DNA of 64,000 nucleotides from Phytophthora colocasiae (GCA_018806915.1 JAGKQI010000022.1:124001-188000); one strand, 5' to 3'; positions 1 to 9,683 are shown, numbered from the stretch's first letter. The notes: a model not told the origin generated them from the letters alone. Numbers and translations: made by a program.

Positions 1-260
1 TATATGCATGTGCGTAGGGAATTTGACGTTGGAAGATGGTGATCCGGGATGTCGAGATGGAGATGAAAGGGGATCACATTCTCAAAATGATGGAGTACGA
101 TGGAATGACTGTGGGAATGGAGAATACGAGAATCACGAGTGGAGATTATGGGAGTTACGAATGGAGATGGAAGAATGCAGAACGGCCCTAGATGGGGTTC
201 CGAATCCGAACTCGGGGAAAAGCCCCGTGCCTTGCTGCAGGTGATCGAAGTTAGCACGAC

Positions 261-2132
261 TTACGGAGAAGCGGCCCCAGCGGGAGGAGGATTGAACTTG
301 CCGATGAGGCGGGGGATCCTAGTAGCGGGGTGGTTGACCGGGTCTTGCCGATACTGGTTACGCCACGGATCCGCCTCGTCACACTCCTCCAGAGCCTCGA
401 TCAGGTTCGCCGGCTCTGGGACGTTCGCGTTGGGATCCGCCCGGTTGGCACGCCGAGAGACCACGCCGGGATACCAACGAACCGCATCCACTGCCGGAAT
501 GGGGAGGTGAAGGAAGAACGGATCCAACAGGATGTCGAGATCGAACCACTGGTCGCGCATCATGGCGGGGAAGGAGGCGAGGAATCGGCGCCAAGCAGAC
601 CCAGCCCGACTCCGCCTAGCCTTGCGAGCGACGTAATACCGCTGCAGTTCGAGATCCGCATCTTGCATGGCAGAGGTGATCTCGAGGTTATGGGTGGACT
701 CCCAAAACGCCTGACGGTGCCGTTCCTCCAGGACGCGATAGGTGGCGGCCACGGCCGCGAGGGGTGTTCCCTCCCTCTCATGCAAATTGAGGTCGAACGT
801 GAGGGGACCCGGGTTCGCGTAGTCGTTCCACGGCTCCAGGGCCAGCAGATCGAGTACGTTCACGCCCGTGATCAACTCGTTGAGATAGCCGGTGCCGGGG
901 GTCGGTGCGAGTCCAGCCTGCACCCGAGAGGGGAACAGCCAACCCGAAGGGATCAACAACCGTTTGCCCAAAGAATTGGCAATCAGACCCACGATCGAAT
1001 ACTGCCCGATCACCTGCGGATCCCACGGTTCGACGGCCGCGGCCGCGAAGGTACGCAGCCGATCGTACCCTGGGATGAAAGAGGCGACCGGGAATAGAGG
1101 GGGTTGGAGCCCGAGGGGCGGAGAACCGCCGAGAGGGGGTGACGGCGGTGCCGTGGAACCCGGAGGTGATCCCGGAGACGGTGGGCCTGATCCATCTGAA
1201 GATGGGCTTGAGCCGTCCGGAGGCCCCGATCCACTAGCGCCAGAAGATCGGCTTCTCGGAACCTGACCGGACTCGCGCCGGTGCGACGAAATAGATCGTT
1301 GGCGACCCATGCGTAGAGCATCGTCCTCCTCAGAGTCCTCCGTCTCATTGGAATGTTCCGACTCAGCCTCAGGACTAGTTCCATTGCCGGGTTCCGGACT
1401 CTCGTCCTCTTCGGACGGCGATGAGAATGGGTGGTTGGGATCGTAGTCGGAATCTCCTTCCTCTTCGTCCTGCGAGTCACCATTGGTTGGGACTGATCCG
1501 GGCTGATCAGCCGGTACCGGGGTCTGATCAGGGGCTGGAGTATCGGTTTCCTCCTCTCCGGCCTGCCCGGAAGCTTGATCCGCCAACAGATCCAGCGGGC
1601 TCGCCGTTTTATCCTGCTGGGGCTGGAACGGCCGCTGGCTGGGCGGGCTGGGCTGACCCGGCGGCTCCGGTAGCAGTGGTTCCTTGATCACGGGGGCTGA
1701 GGGCTCCGAGCCGGACGCTTGCGTGAAGAAGGAGGGACGGCGGGGAAGCGGAGGCGCTCCGAGATCTTTTGGTAGCGCGAGCCGCCCGTCGGTCCGCGAT
1801 CCACGAGGACAACCGAGCAGAGGAATCCTCGGCGTGATGCAGCTGTTGTTCAGCTTCAGCATAATCGGCGTCCAGCTCCTGGTGGGCCTGTCGGAGCTCT
1901 GAGTTCTGCTGATGGAGTTGGTTGAGCTCCTGTGTAGCCGCGTCCCGGGCAGAACGAGCCACGTCAAGGTCCGCGAGGGCCGACAAGCGATCTTGGGAGG
2001 CGGCGTCCAGGTCGACCTGGATCCGATCTCGATCCGCCGTGACTCGATCGAAATCTTGCCCCACTTGATCCCGGTCGAGGTGAGCCTGGTCTCGGTCCGC
2101 GATGGCCTGATCTCGCTCGACGACCGCGGCAC
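261..2132 (-). CDS. Antisense retrotransposon protein, linker and C-terminal globular part (copy 1)
   Basis: This long ORF runs opposite to gag-pol, between pol and the 3' LTR. Its first ~130 residues are Ser/Arg-rich and are probably a shadow, because the same DNA in another frame (1609-2187) continues the coiled coil of the upstream ORF. From about residue 135 it has a Pro/Gln and then Asp/Glu-rich linker, then a globular domain of ~280 residues with many Trp, Tyr and Arg. That domain aligns well with 51003-51850 of copy 2; shared pieces include FWESTH, RRSR-G--WR, LLDP-FLH, WYPG, DPWRN-YR and KFNPP. No transmembrane segment, zinc finger or catalytic motif is seen. I do not recognise the family. 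Homology between two diverged element copies suggests it was kept as protein. Frame changes show either introns or decay. Confidence 0.6.
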   Translation of the reverse strand: MPRSSSEIRPSRTETRLTSTGIKWGKISIESRRIEIGSRSTWTPPPKIACRPSRTLTWLVLPGTRLHRSSTNSISRTQSSDRPTRSWTPIMLKLNNSCITPRIPLLGCPRGSRTDGRLALPKDLGAPPLPRRPSFFTQASGSEPSAPVIKEPLLPEPPGQPSPPSQRPFQPQQDKTASPLDLLADQASGQAGEEETDTPAPDQTPVPADQPGSVPTNGDSQDEEEGDSDYDPNHPFSSPSEEDESPEPGNGTSPEAESEHSNETEDSEEDDALRMGRQRSISSHRRESGQVPRSRSSGASGSGPPDGSSPSSDGSGPPSPGSPPGSTAPPSPPLGGSPPLGLQPPLFPVASFIPGYDRLRTFAAAAVEPWDPQVIGQYSIVGLIANSLGKRLLIPSGWLFPSRVQAGLAPTPGTGYLNELITGVNVLDLLALEPWNDYANPGPLTFDLNLHEREGTPLAAVAATYRVLEERHRQAFWESTHNLEITSAMQDADLELQRYYVARKARRSRAGSAWRRFLASFPAMMRDQWFDLDILLDPFFLHLPIPAVDAVRWYPGVVSRRANRADPNANVPEPANLIEALEECDEADPWRNQYRQDPVNHPATRIPRLIGKFNPPPAGAASP

Positions 2133-2195
2133 GATGCTTGACGGAGAGCTGGTCCCGGTCGCACTGGATTATTTCCAGATTTCCCATGGCGTCCG

Positions 2196-3074
2196 CTAGA
2201 TCTTGCTCCAGACTGGAGATAGCGGCGGCGTCAGTAGCCGCGTCCGGAGGTGGAACGCGTGGATCCGATCAGGCACATCCTCCAGGGCGAGGTGTGCCCG
2301 GGCCAGCTCAGCCTTACGGTCCTCCGCTTCACGTTCCAGATACGCAATCTCGGCTCGTGCGGTGAGCAATTCATTTTGGGCCCTGGTCAGCTCCAACCTC
2401 AAGTGAGCTTCTCCAGTGGAGACGTGAGCCTGGCCGCCAGGCGTGGCCGTAACAGCCTGCTGACCTGGGCGCGAATCATCCCTCTGCCGGCGATCAAGGC
2501 TATGTTGAGCGAGGATGAGGTCGTAGCGCACGGCGGCGAGTTCCCGGTCACGATCCCGGAGCCTGTCCCGGAGTTCGATCTCGGCTTCTCCGGCCTCGCG
2601 TAGTTCCGCCAGTCGGGAGTCGAGATCCTCGAGCGCGAAATCTAGCTGCGCCTGGATCCGGGCCATTCGTTGCCCGAAATCTCGTCGCTCGGGGTCATGC
2701 TGGGTTTGCTGGGCTTGCAAAGCGACGATCGCGTCCCCACTGATGGTATCTCCGGCCCCCGACCGCAGACGAACGATTTCGGCGTTCAGACGCAGAATCT
2801 CCTCTGCCTGATCGTCCCGAAAGCGCTCCATATCCTCCAAGTCGGACCGCAACCGGCGTACGGTTTCATCCAGGTGGTCTCGATCACGACCCAGGGTCTC
2901 ACGCATCCGTTGGCTGTGGGCCAGTCTTGCTCGCAAGGTGACCAGTTCAGGGTTCGCACCGGGGGTGGAGAAACGTGAAGCGGTGGATTGAGCGGAGTGG
3001 AAGGAGGCGAAGAAGGCAGATCGGACATCGTGGAAGGTCAATGGTGCTTGAACGGCTTGTGTTCCAGGTGGCAA
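2196..3074 (-). CDS. Antisense retrotransposon protein, coiled-coil N-terminal part (copy 1)
   Basis: This ORF is almost all heptad-rich, charged sequence (repeats of RDRD, LEDMERFRDDQ and DRLRDRDRELA types), which predicts a long coiled coil. It is the upstream portion of the same antisense gene as 261-2132; the coiled coil goes on in a second frame at 1609-2187. The counterpart in copy 2 is 52875-53546, with the matching stretch (D)MERFR-DQ--EI-RL--EI. The ORF as opened has a TTG first codon. An ATG at 3028 in another frame may be the real start, as the copy 2 gene also seems to start in a neighbouring frame. The gene begins within about 60-100 bp of the 3' LTR. Confidence 0.55.
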   Translation of the reverse strand: MPPGTQAVQAPLTFHDVRSAFFASFHSAQSTASRFSTPGANPELVTLRARLAHSQRMRETLGRDRDHLDETVRRLRSDLEDMERFRDDQAEEILRLNAEIVRLRSGAGDTISGDAIVALQAQQTQHDPERRDFGQRMARIQAQLDFALEDLDSRLAELREAGEAEIELRDRLRDRDRELAAVRYDLILAQHSLDRRQRDDSRPGQQAVTATPGGQAHVSTGEAHLRLELTRAQNELLTARAEIAYLEREAEDRKAELARAHLALEDVPDRIHAFHLRTRLLTPPLSPVWSKI

Positions 3075-3120
3075 ATGTGGAAATAAGCCCGAAGTGAGCT
3101 GCGGCAGCCCAACTTACGTA

Positions 3121-3131
3121 CTGGGGGCGGA
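3121..3131 (+). other. Polypurine tract of gypsy copy 1
   Basis: The sequence ctgggggcgga lies directly before the LTR start TGTAAGCGG. The same tract, differing only outside it, precedes the 3' LTR of copy 2 at 53697-53707. It would prime plus-strand DNA synthesis. Confidence 0.6.
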
Positions 3132-4443
3132 TGTAAGCGGACGAAGATCTTTCCCGGAGAGGCGATATCAGCCACGAAGCCGAAGAGAGCCAGAACAAGC
3201 GACAGGGGGGACCTGTGATGCCCAGATCTGAGTCGAATCAGACGAGGGTACGATGGGTCCCGCCGAGGAACTGGCGGCGGAGACACCTGCGGAGGGTCAA
3301 GTGGAGCGGTGTTCGTTGGTGATCCGAGTTCTGCCGGAAGAAGAATGGGGAGATCAAGGGTGCCCTTGCGATCGGCAATGGTGGGGTCTTAAGTGAGCAC
3401 GGTCTTGGCTCACGGTTCACCCCGGCACCCTGGAGCCTTCTAACAACCTGATCCTGATTCTCCGGGCGGCGACGAAGCGGGATCACGTAGCGATCCTCTC
3501 CCGTTTAAGTACAAGATCAGCTCCGGATCAAGCTCAGCCCCAGGCCCGATGCAGACTCTTCTGGTAACCTGATCCTGATTCTCCGAACGACTACCAAGCG
3601 GTATCTGGCAGCGATCAAGTCCCCGACTAAGTACGAGATCAAGTCCTGATTAAGTACGACATCAAGGCTCGGCTAAGTGCGAGATCAAGCTTCGGTTAAA
3701 TACGAAATCGGCTCACGATCAGGGTTAGGGGAGCCAAGCTAGGGATCAGCCATGTAGCCAGTGTCATGTGATCGTAGGATAGTAAATCAGGATGGGACCA
3801 GTAGGCATAGGAATAACCATAAACAGACTCGAATTTGCCTGAACCACTCAAGTGTCTTCGCTGTGCCTGGAACCAGGAACTACATTGGCCCTACAAGCGT
3901 CAAGAAGGTAAGGATACGTGACCTGGTGTGGCGGTTAAGTCTGGATAATATATTGGCCAGCTTTGCCTATCTAGTGAACTATCCTTTAAGTGCACACATC
4001 GGATCGGAAGGAATTGGTTGTTTAGCCTAAAGTCCCGTCGAATCTCGCCCCCTCAAGACCCCCGCTATCGGAAGCGGAAAACAACGGAAAGGAAGGGACT
4101 GAATCCCGAACATTGGACTATTGGAAGACCGGGATCAAGAACCAGGCACCCGGATCAAGGCTCGAGAGTTCGCCTACGACCGGGATCGAGTGCCCAGAGG
4201 TGGAGTGAAGAACCTCCACGCCACCTCAAACCCCTGCGTCACCCAAGACTTTCTTCCGACCTACAAGACACCTTCATAAGTCACCTGGAAGAGCGTAACC
4301 CGCCTACCGACGGGTACACAAGGTGAAACTACACACAGCTAGATCACGGATCATCGGGGGGCCCCCTCCGTTAGTCGGTGTCTGGGCGCAAGTGGTGATC
4401 GAGACCTGCTTTAACAAGATTTTGGCAGATCCGCTCCACCACA
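3132..4443 (+). repeat. 3' LTR of gypsy copy 1
   Basis: The left edge (TGT) is set by the polypurine tract and by comparison with copy 2. The right edge (ccaccaca) is set by the shared LTR end of copy 2. The LTR is about 1.3 kb long. Its second half, from about 3720 on, is clearly related to copy 2 (gtagccag-gt-atgt-atcgtaggatag, aaccataaacag-atcgaatttgc, acccgctat-ggaagcgg). ORFs inside it are not supported as genes. Confidence 0.85.
3445..3716 (+). repeat. Direct duplications inside the copy 1 LTR
   Basis: The 20-mer aacctgatcctgattctccg occurs at 3445 and again at 3566, within a partly duplicated block of about 121 bp. It is followed at 3627-3716 by about four imperfect 23-bp units of the form taagtacgagatcaagnnnngg. 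Copy 2 has a different, 10-bp, repeat in the same general part of its LTR. Confidence 0.7.
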
Positions 4444-4640
4444 ATAACACACGCCCACCTTGCTGTGCGACTCTGGTATCACTCCAGTGGGCGCACTTCC
4501 AGGTTCACTGTACGCCCCTGCACCGCGGTAAAAGTTGCACCGACTTCACGACAGGGGCTATTTCCTGGGCTTTTCGTCGACAGACAATTGTTGCTTAATC
4601 TACTGTAAAAACAGAATAGATTGCAGTTTGTAAAGCGGGC

Positions 4641-4919
4641 ATGGAAGGCACAATGCTAATGTTCACTTTGGAAGAGGTGTTGCCTGACATGAAGAGGAAG
4701 ATTTCCCTCGATGTGGACAATCAATCGTCGTACGTGATGGCGGCGAACCCTACGTTTGGACGTCGGAGATGTCATATTGAGCTGAAAAGGCATTACGTGG
4801 GTGAGCAAGTTCGGAAGAACGAGCTTTACATGCTCAAGGCAAAGTCTACCGGGAACTCGCCAGTGAAGTTGTCGAAACCAAGGTTCGAATGTTGTCGGTT
4901 CAGATTGGCGTGCGCATAA
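4641..4919 (+). pseudogene. Copia-type RNase H fragment
   Basis: The ORF contains DNQSSYVMAANP, then RRRCHIELKRHYV and GEQVRKNEL. This is the order seen at the end of copia RNase H (DNQ-AI-LAKNP, R-KHIDIK-HF-RE-V). It is a worn fragment: the rest of pol is missing upstream, and the ORF drifts into unrelated sequence after about residue 70. Its sequence is clearly different from the copia element at 5674-9683, so it belongs to an older insertion of another copia family. Confidence 0.65.
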
Positions 4920-4976
4920 GACCATCAAGATCGGCGTGAGTGTCTTGCTTGCTATGCTAGCAAGTCAAGGGATGAA

Positions 4977-5640
4977 TGTTAGAAAATTCAGTAACTACTT
5001 TACTCAGGACAACAAGGAAGACACAGTAGCGTTGTCCAGCAGGGTTTGCATGTGTAGGACAGTAGTGAGGATTTCATTCCTCAGTTGGTAGACTGAGGAG
5101 AAGAAAATGTTGGTTTTGAGTAAGTTGAGCTTGACATTATAGATTCTAGCAAAAGCTGTGTCGAAAAAACGTAGCTCCCATCAGGTAGTTTTAAGGCCTA
5201 GTGATGGCAACAAGATTCGTTTTTTTTTCTTAAAAGGCATCATATTGGAATCAAGTCAACACCAATAGGATTCGAGCCTTAAGTTACGACCAAAGAGCCC
5301 CATCTTAGAGCCGACTGAAGTTAAATCTCTCTTTGCGACATACCGGTAGAAGATTTACGTCGTCTTTTCAATATAGGCCTGTCGCTTTTAAGATAGAACC
5401 CTGTATGAAACGTATCGGTGGAGAGGCTCTAAGCGTTTGCAATTATGACTGTTGCGCTACATGTCGGTAGTTGACTCTAATAAGTGTTGCGTAGTGAGAG
5501 TGGGTTGATTTATCTACGTGCATTTTGTTTCCATTCAGTTCATTGTAACCGTGTTACGTACGCCTAATAAAGTAGTGATAATTATAATATGTTGATATTG
5601 ACGCAATCAAATTGTGTCAATTGTATGTCATTCTAAATAA
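4977..5640 (+). repeat. Probable degenerate 3' LTR of the old copia element
   Basis: A purine-rich stretch (gtcaagggatgaa) is followed by TGTTAGAAA, the usual order of polypurine tract and copia LTR start, about 130 bp downstream of the RNase H fragment. An AATAAA polyadenylation-like signal lies at about 5563. The right border is not clear; it may have been lost or cut by the younger copia insertion at 5674. No coding potential is seen. Confidence 0.4.
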
Positions 5641-5673
5641 GTGGGAAATTGCAATAATTATATTGCGAAACAG

Positions 5674-5922
5674 TGTTGGACCGGTGCACCGTCTCATGCA
5701 CGGTTCACTGGAACGGTTCAACGGAACCGCTCTCCTATTGGCTAAAGAAGAGGAACCTTACTTGGGTGGTCGGCGTGTGAGGACACTCGGCTAAGTTCGA
5801 GCGACAATAAGGACACAACAAGGTGGAGCTACTAGGAGGACAGGACGAGTAGAACAGGTTTTACTAACTTTAATCTACTCACTTCGGCATTTGCCACCAA
5901 CACCACAAGCTCAATACCAACA
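5674..5922 (+). repeat. 5' LTR of the copia element
   Basis: It starts TGTTGGACC and ends AATACCAACA. It contains the imperfect palindrome GGAACGGTTCAACGGAACCG. It differs from the 3' LTR only at a few bases and by a 2-bp and a 1-bp indel. The sequence after it (ggttaacagccgc) is not an obvious tRNA 3'-end primer site. Confidence 0.95.
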
Positions 5923-6668
5923 GGTTAACAGCCGCAACACGCTCAACCGTTCCAAGAACGCTTCAAGAGATGACGACCAAGCGCGCCAAGTCCTCCTGGG
6001 TAGTGGAAACTACTTCCACTGGGAGTACAACATGAGAATGACGCTCGCCAGGAAGGGGCTGCTCGCTCATGTTCAAGTCGTCAAGCCAGAGAACGAGATC
6101 ACAGAAGCGTGGCTGATGAACGACGCCAAGGCACTGGCTATCATCGCGCAGGGCGTCGAGCTGCAGCACCAGACGAAGATCCGTTCCGCTGTCCGTGCGA
6201 TGGACGCTTGGAACACTCTTCGGGAGTACTACACCCGTACCACGCTGCACAACCGTGTCGCGATGACACGGCGCCTGCACGAGTTCAAGATGGAGGAAGG
6301 AACGGTTATGTCGAAGCATCTGGACGCATTCGACGAGCTGGTGGTGGGTCTCCAGACGTTGGGGGAACCGGTGGACGAGGCGCGGCAGCTAAGTGGTGCT
6401 GCTCAGCAGCCTTCCACCTGAGTACGAGCTGATCGCGTCGATCGTGGAGAACACGAAGGATATCACGCTGATCGAGTTCAAGGAGAAGTTGCTCAAGGAA
6501 TACGAGCGACTACAGAAGAAGGAAACCACGGAGAAAGCGTTCCGGGTGAACGGTAACGCAGAACAGTTCAAGGGAGGCCGAGGAACGGTCGCAAGGGTAA
6601 CGGTTCAAGACATAACGGTAACGGTTTTAAGGGCAAGTGTTTCAGGTGTGACCAAGTCGGGCACATGA
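5891..6668 (+). pseudogene. Copia gag, frameshifted
   Basis: The protein reads through the typical copia gag core: NYFHWEYNMRMTLARKGL, then AW-TLREYY, then MSKHLDAFDELV, then SSLPPEYELI. One frame change falls near 6390 and another near 6575, before the basic, Gly/Asn-rich tail that leads into the zinc knuckle. No ATG is found at the expected start; the open frame begins inside the LTR. Gag would form the virus-like particle in the cytoplasm. This copy cannot make an intact one without frameshifting. Confidence 0.8.
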
Positions 6669-8068
6669 AGCGGGACTGTCCGAGGAAGAAGGGTGACACG
6701 GATGACGAAGTGTTTGCCGTGGGCGAGGAACGCCTCGCCGGGTGGCTAATTGACAGTGGTGCGACATCGCACATGACGCCACATCGTGGAGACCTATTCG
6801 ACTTCGAAGGAACGGTCTCGGGGATCGAGGTAACGATTGCAGACGGGAAGAAACTACGTGTTGCAGGGAAAGGAACGGTCAAGCTGACGGGTATGAACGG
6901 TAAGCGCATCAAGATGATGGAGGTGCTTTACATCCCGGGACTCGACAGACGGTTGCTGTCGGTGGGGAAGCTTGCGGAGAACGGTTTAACCGTGGAGTTC
7001 CAGCGTTCCTCGTGTATTATTTGGGGAAAGACTTGCGCGATTGCTTCAGGAAAGAAGGTCGGCAAGGCGTACTGGTTAGACTGTGAGCAGGAAGAGGCGT
7101 GCTTCGTGGAGTATGCCGGGGTTCATAGTCAGTGGGAGCTATGGCACGCTCGCATGGGACACTCCAGTGAGAACGCTATGGTCAAGACGCAGCGTTCTAC
7201 GAACGGTATGCCACGTGTGAACCGTTCCGTCAAAACTTTATGCGGTAGTTGCATGAAGGGGAAACATTCGGTTGAACCGTTCCCGGTACGGTCAACGACG
7301 AAGACTTCACGTGTGTTGGAGCTGGTCCACACGGACGTGATGGGGCCTATGAGGACGCTCTCGAAAGGTGGTGCAAGGTACATTCTGACCTTTGTGGACG
7401 ATTTCTCGAGGTGTGTTGCTGTGTACTTCATGAAGAAAAAGAGCGAGGTAGCCAGCAAGCTGAAGGAGTTCAAGGCGTTCTATGAGAATCAATGGGGGGA
7501 ACGCTTGAAGTGTCTGCGCTCGGACAATGGAACGGAGTTCGTGAACAAGACGGTTGCAGAACTGTGCCGCCGGAACGGTGTCATGCATCAACGTACCGTT
7601 CCATACAGTCCACAGCAGAACGGTGTTGCGGAACGCATGAACCGTACCATCATGGAGAAAGCTCGAAGCATGCTATACTACAAGGGTGTATCGACTGAGT
7701 GGTGGGCAGAGGCGGTGAGTACGGCAGTGTACTTGATTAACCGTTCCGCCAACAGCGTACACACGGATGTGACTCCATACGAGCTGGGTTTCAAGGTGAA
7801 ACCGCAGATGGAACACTTGCGAGTGTTCGGGTCCCAGGGGTACGCTCATGTCGAGGACGCAAAGCGTACGAAGCTCGAACCCAAGAGCTTCAGGTGTATG
7901 TTCCTCGGATATGCTGAGAACGCTAAGGGATATCGTGTCTACGACCTGGATGCATTGAAGGTCAAGGTGTCACGGTCGGTGAAGCTGGACGAGCGTGAAG
8001 TGGGAGGAATATATGAGTCACCCTCGTTACAGCCCCACGGAACGGTTATTAATTTGACCAAGGACTAG
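6575..8068 (+). CDS. Copia gag zinc knuckle, protease and integrase
   Basis: This is a single open frame. It starts with a basic RNGRKGNG-type stretch and the CCHC knuckle CFRCDQVGHMKRDC (CX2CX4HX4C). The aspartic protease motif LIDSGATSHM follows. Then comes the integrase: the HHCC zinc module (H--R-GH ... CGSCMKGKH) and the catalytic core, with D in HTDVMGP, D in RSDNGTEF and E in QQNGVAERMNRT. It then runs into the copia-typical LRVFGS--Y and F-GY----KGYRVYD segments. The frame closes at 8066-8068, before RT, where intact copies would read on. An ATG at 6665 lies inside the knuckle and is not the natural start. Confidence 0.88.
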   Translation, partial: RPRNGRKGNGSRHNGNGFKGKCFRCDQVGHMKRDCPRKKGDTDDEVFAVGEERLAGWLIDSGATSHMTPHRGDLFDFEGTVSGIEVTIADGKKLRVAGKGTVKLTGMNGKRIKMMEVLYIPGLDRRLLSVGKLAENGLTVEFQRSSCIIWGKTCAIASGKKVGKAYWLDCEQEEACFVEYAGVHSQWELWHARMGHSSENAMVKTQRSTNGMPRVNRSVKTLCGSCMKGKHSVEPFPVRSTTKTSRVLELVHTDVMGPMRTLSKGGARYILTFVDDFSRCVAVYFMKKKSEVASKLKEFKAFYENQWGERLKCLRSDNGTEFVNKTVAELCRRNGVMHQRTVPYSPQQNGVAERMNRTIMEKARSMLYYKGVSTEWWAEAVSTAVYLINRSANSVHTDVTPYELGFKVKPQMEHLRVFGSQGYAHVEDAKRTKLEPKSFRCMFLGYAENAKGYRVYDLDALKVKVSRSVKLDEREVGGIYESPSLQPHGTVINLTKD

Positions 8069-8092
8069 GATGATGGAACGGTACCAACAAGC

Positions 8093-9421
8093 GTGGAACG
8101 CCAGCATACTCCGGATGTACCAATGGAGGAGACTGAAGAAACCGTTCCAGACATTGAGATGAATGAGGCAGAGCATGAACCAGACATGGAAGCGCTGGAG
8201 TTACAGTTGCCAGGCCGTCCGGGGTCAACAGAACGAGAAATAGAAGCGTACCGTTCGCAGCCTCAAGCGTTCCGTGAGGAGCGTCTGGTATTTCAACCAG
8301 AAGTGGAACGGTCCCGACGACCTCGGGAGCCGGTGTTCCTGCTGGAGAACGGTTCGGATGGAGGTGATTACGTACAGTCCGAAGGAAGTGACGGTCCACC
8401 ATCCCCTAAGCGTGCTCAAATCGGTGAGGAAGGACTGATTGCTGAAGCTGTTATGGCGTACGTGGCGAATATTGTCGACGCGGCGGATGTGCCGACGTCG
8501 TACGCGGAAGCAATGGCCAGTCCAGAAGCAGCGAAGTGGCGAAGTGCCATGGAGGCAGAGTTACGGTCCCACGAGAAGAACGCTACATGGACATTGGTTC
8601 CACGTGAAGAAGGGAAGCGTACCATTGGTTGTCGCTGGGTGTTCGCCAAAGCGTGATGAGAACGGTTGCGTTATCCGTTACAAGGCACGGTTGGTTGCGA
8701 AGGGTTTCAAACAGAAGTATGGTGTCGACTTCTTTGAGACATACTCACCTGTGGCGAACATGAACTCAATCCGAGTAGTTCTAGCAGTGTGCGTTGCGTT
8801 GGAGTACATCATGGAACAGTTGGACGCGGACACAGCGTTCCTGAACAGTGTCTTGATGGACCGTGTCTACATGGAGATGCCGGACGGTACTACAGGTGAT
8901 GACGATCTAGTGTGTTTGCTGGGGAAGGCCATCTACGGTTTGAAGCAAGCTGCAATGACATGGAACAAGACGATCCACCGCGTGTTTCTGAGGAATGGCT
9001 TCAAGAGCTGTGGAGCAGACCAGTGTGTCTATGTGAAGCGTTCAGGAACGGTTATGTGTACGTGTGCCTGTACGTCGACGATATGATAATTGCTGCCAAG
9101 ACTGCCGGTGAAATTCAGGAGGTACTTTGGATGCGTGCGATGCTAAAGACATGGGGCACGAGCAGGAGAACGCTACGCAGATTTGGGAAGACAACCAAGG
9201 AGCAATTGCACTAGCTAAGAACGCTGGATACAACTCAAGGACGAAGCATGTGGACATCAAGCATCACTTCACGAGGAGAACGTGGAGAACGGAACGGTTC
9301 AGGTCGACTATATTGACACGAAGCAGCAGCTGGCTGACTTGCTGACGAAGGCACTTGGAACCAAGACACTGAAGTATCTGCGTGAGGCAAGCGGCATCAA
9401 CGGCAAGGCTACCGTGCATTA
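8093..9421 (+). pseudogene. Copia reverse transcriptase and RNase H, broken
   Basis: The first part (to 8656) is an acidic linker followed by the RT start (SYAEAMASPEAAKW, TWTLVP, GCRWVFA). The RT continues in another frame (YKARLVAKGFKQKYGVDF, DADTAFLNS, AIYGLKQA). The catalytic box CLYVDDMIIAA at about 9064-9096 is in a third frame. Soon after, the sequence jumps to the end of RNase H (WEDNQGAIALAKN, SRTKHVDIKHHF) and the copia-typical tail LADLLTKALG, stop at 9419-9421. About 200 residues between RT palm and RNase H end are missing, so this is an internal deletion plus frameshifts. Confidence 0.85.
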
Positions 9422-9435
9422 GCGGTGAGTGGGAG

Positions 9436-9683
9436 TGTTGGACCGGTGCACCGTCTCATGCACGGTTCACTGGAACAGTTCAACGAAACCGCTCTCCTAT
9501 TGGCTAAAGAAGAGGAACCTTACTTGGGTGGTCGGCGTGAGGACACTCGGCTGAAGTTCGAGCGACAATAAGGACACAACAAGGTGGAGCTACTAGGAGG
9601 ACAGGACGAGTAGAACAGGTTTTACTAACTTTAATCTACTCACTTCGGCATTTGCCACCAACACCACAAGCTCAATACCAACA
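9436..9683 (+). repeat. 3' LTR of the copia element
   Basis: It is the partner of the 5' LTR with the same ends. The AACGGT in the LTR palindrome is mutated here (ggaacagttcaacgaaacc), so the two LTRs differ within this motif. Confidence 0.95.

Larger units (their letters stand above)
1..4443 (+). mobile_element. Ty3/gypsy LTR retrotransposon copy 1, 3' end only
   Basis: This is the 3' part of a gypsy element whose gag and pol lie left of the window. The first bases (tatatgcatgtg) match the stretch just after the chromodomain of copy 2 near 50747, so the window opens in the region after pol. Two antisense ORFs homologous to those of copy 2 follow, then a purine-rich tract and a full 3' LTR. 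The LTR is related to that of copy 2 at its 3' end (the shared stretch ends tccgctccaccaca) but differs in its 5' half, so copy 1 is a different subfamily, not a duplicate. Positions 1-260 hold no ORF I can support. The base after the LTR starts ATAAC, but the matching target duplication is outside the window. Confidence 0.85.
5674..9683 (+). mobile_element. Ty1/copia LTR retrotransposon, complete ends, inactive
   Basis: Two nearly identical ~248-bp LTRs bound the element, flanked by the 5-bp target duplication AACAG (5669-5673 and 9684-9688). The order gag, protease, integrase, RT, RNase H is that of Ty1/copia. It is broken: there are frame changes in gag, between integrase and RT and inside RT, and about 0.6 kb of RT connection sequence is missing between the YVDD box and RNase H. 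The total length of 4.0 kb is short for the family. LTR similarity points to a fairly recent insertion. The hexamer AACGGT or its complement occurs about 28 times in the element (see findings). Confidence 0.95.

Noticed and set aside
330..1097. Plus-strand open frame of 255 codons in copy 1
   Set aside because: It is opposite the antisense globular domain that is conserved in copy 2; the plus-strand reading is not conserved there.
4018..4326. Plus-strand ORF in the copy 1 LTR, and similar ones at 42231-42509 and 54569-54961
   Set aside because: They sit in LTR sequence, do not keep their length between copies and carry no recognisable motif.
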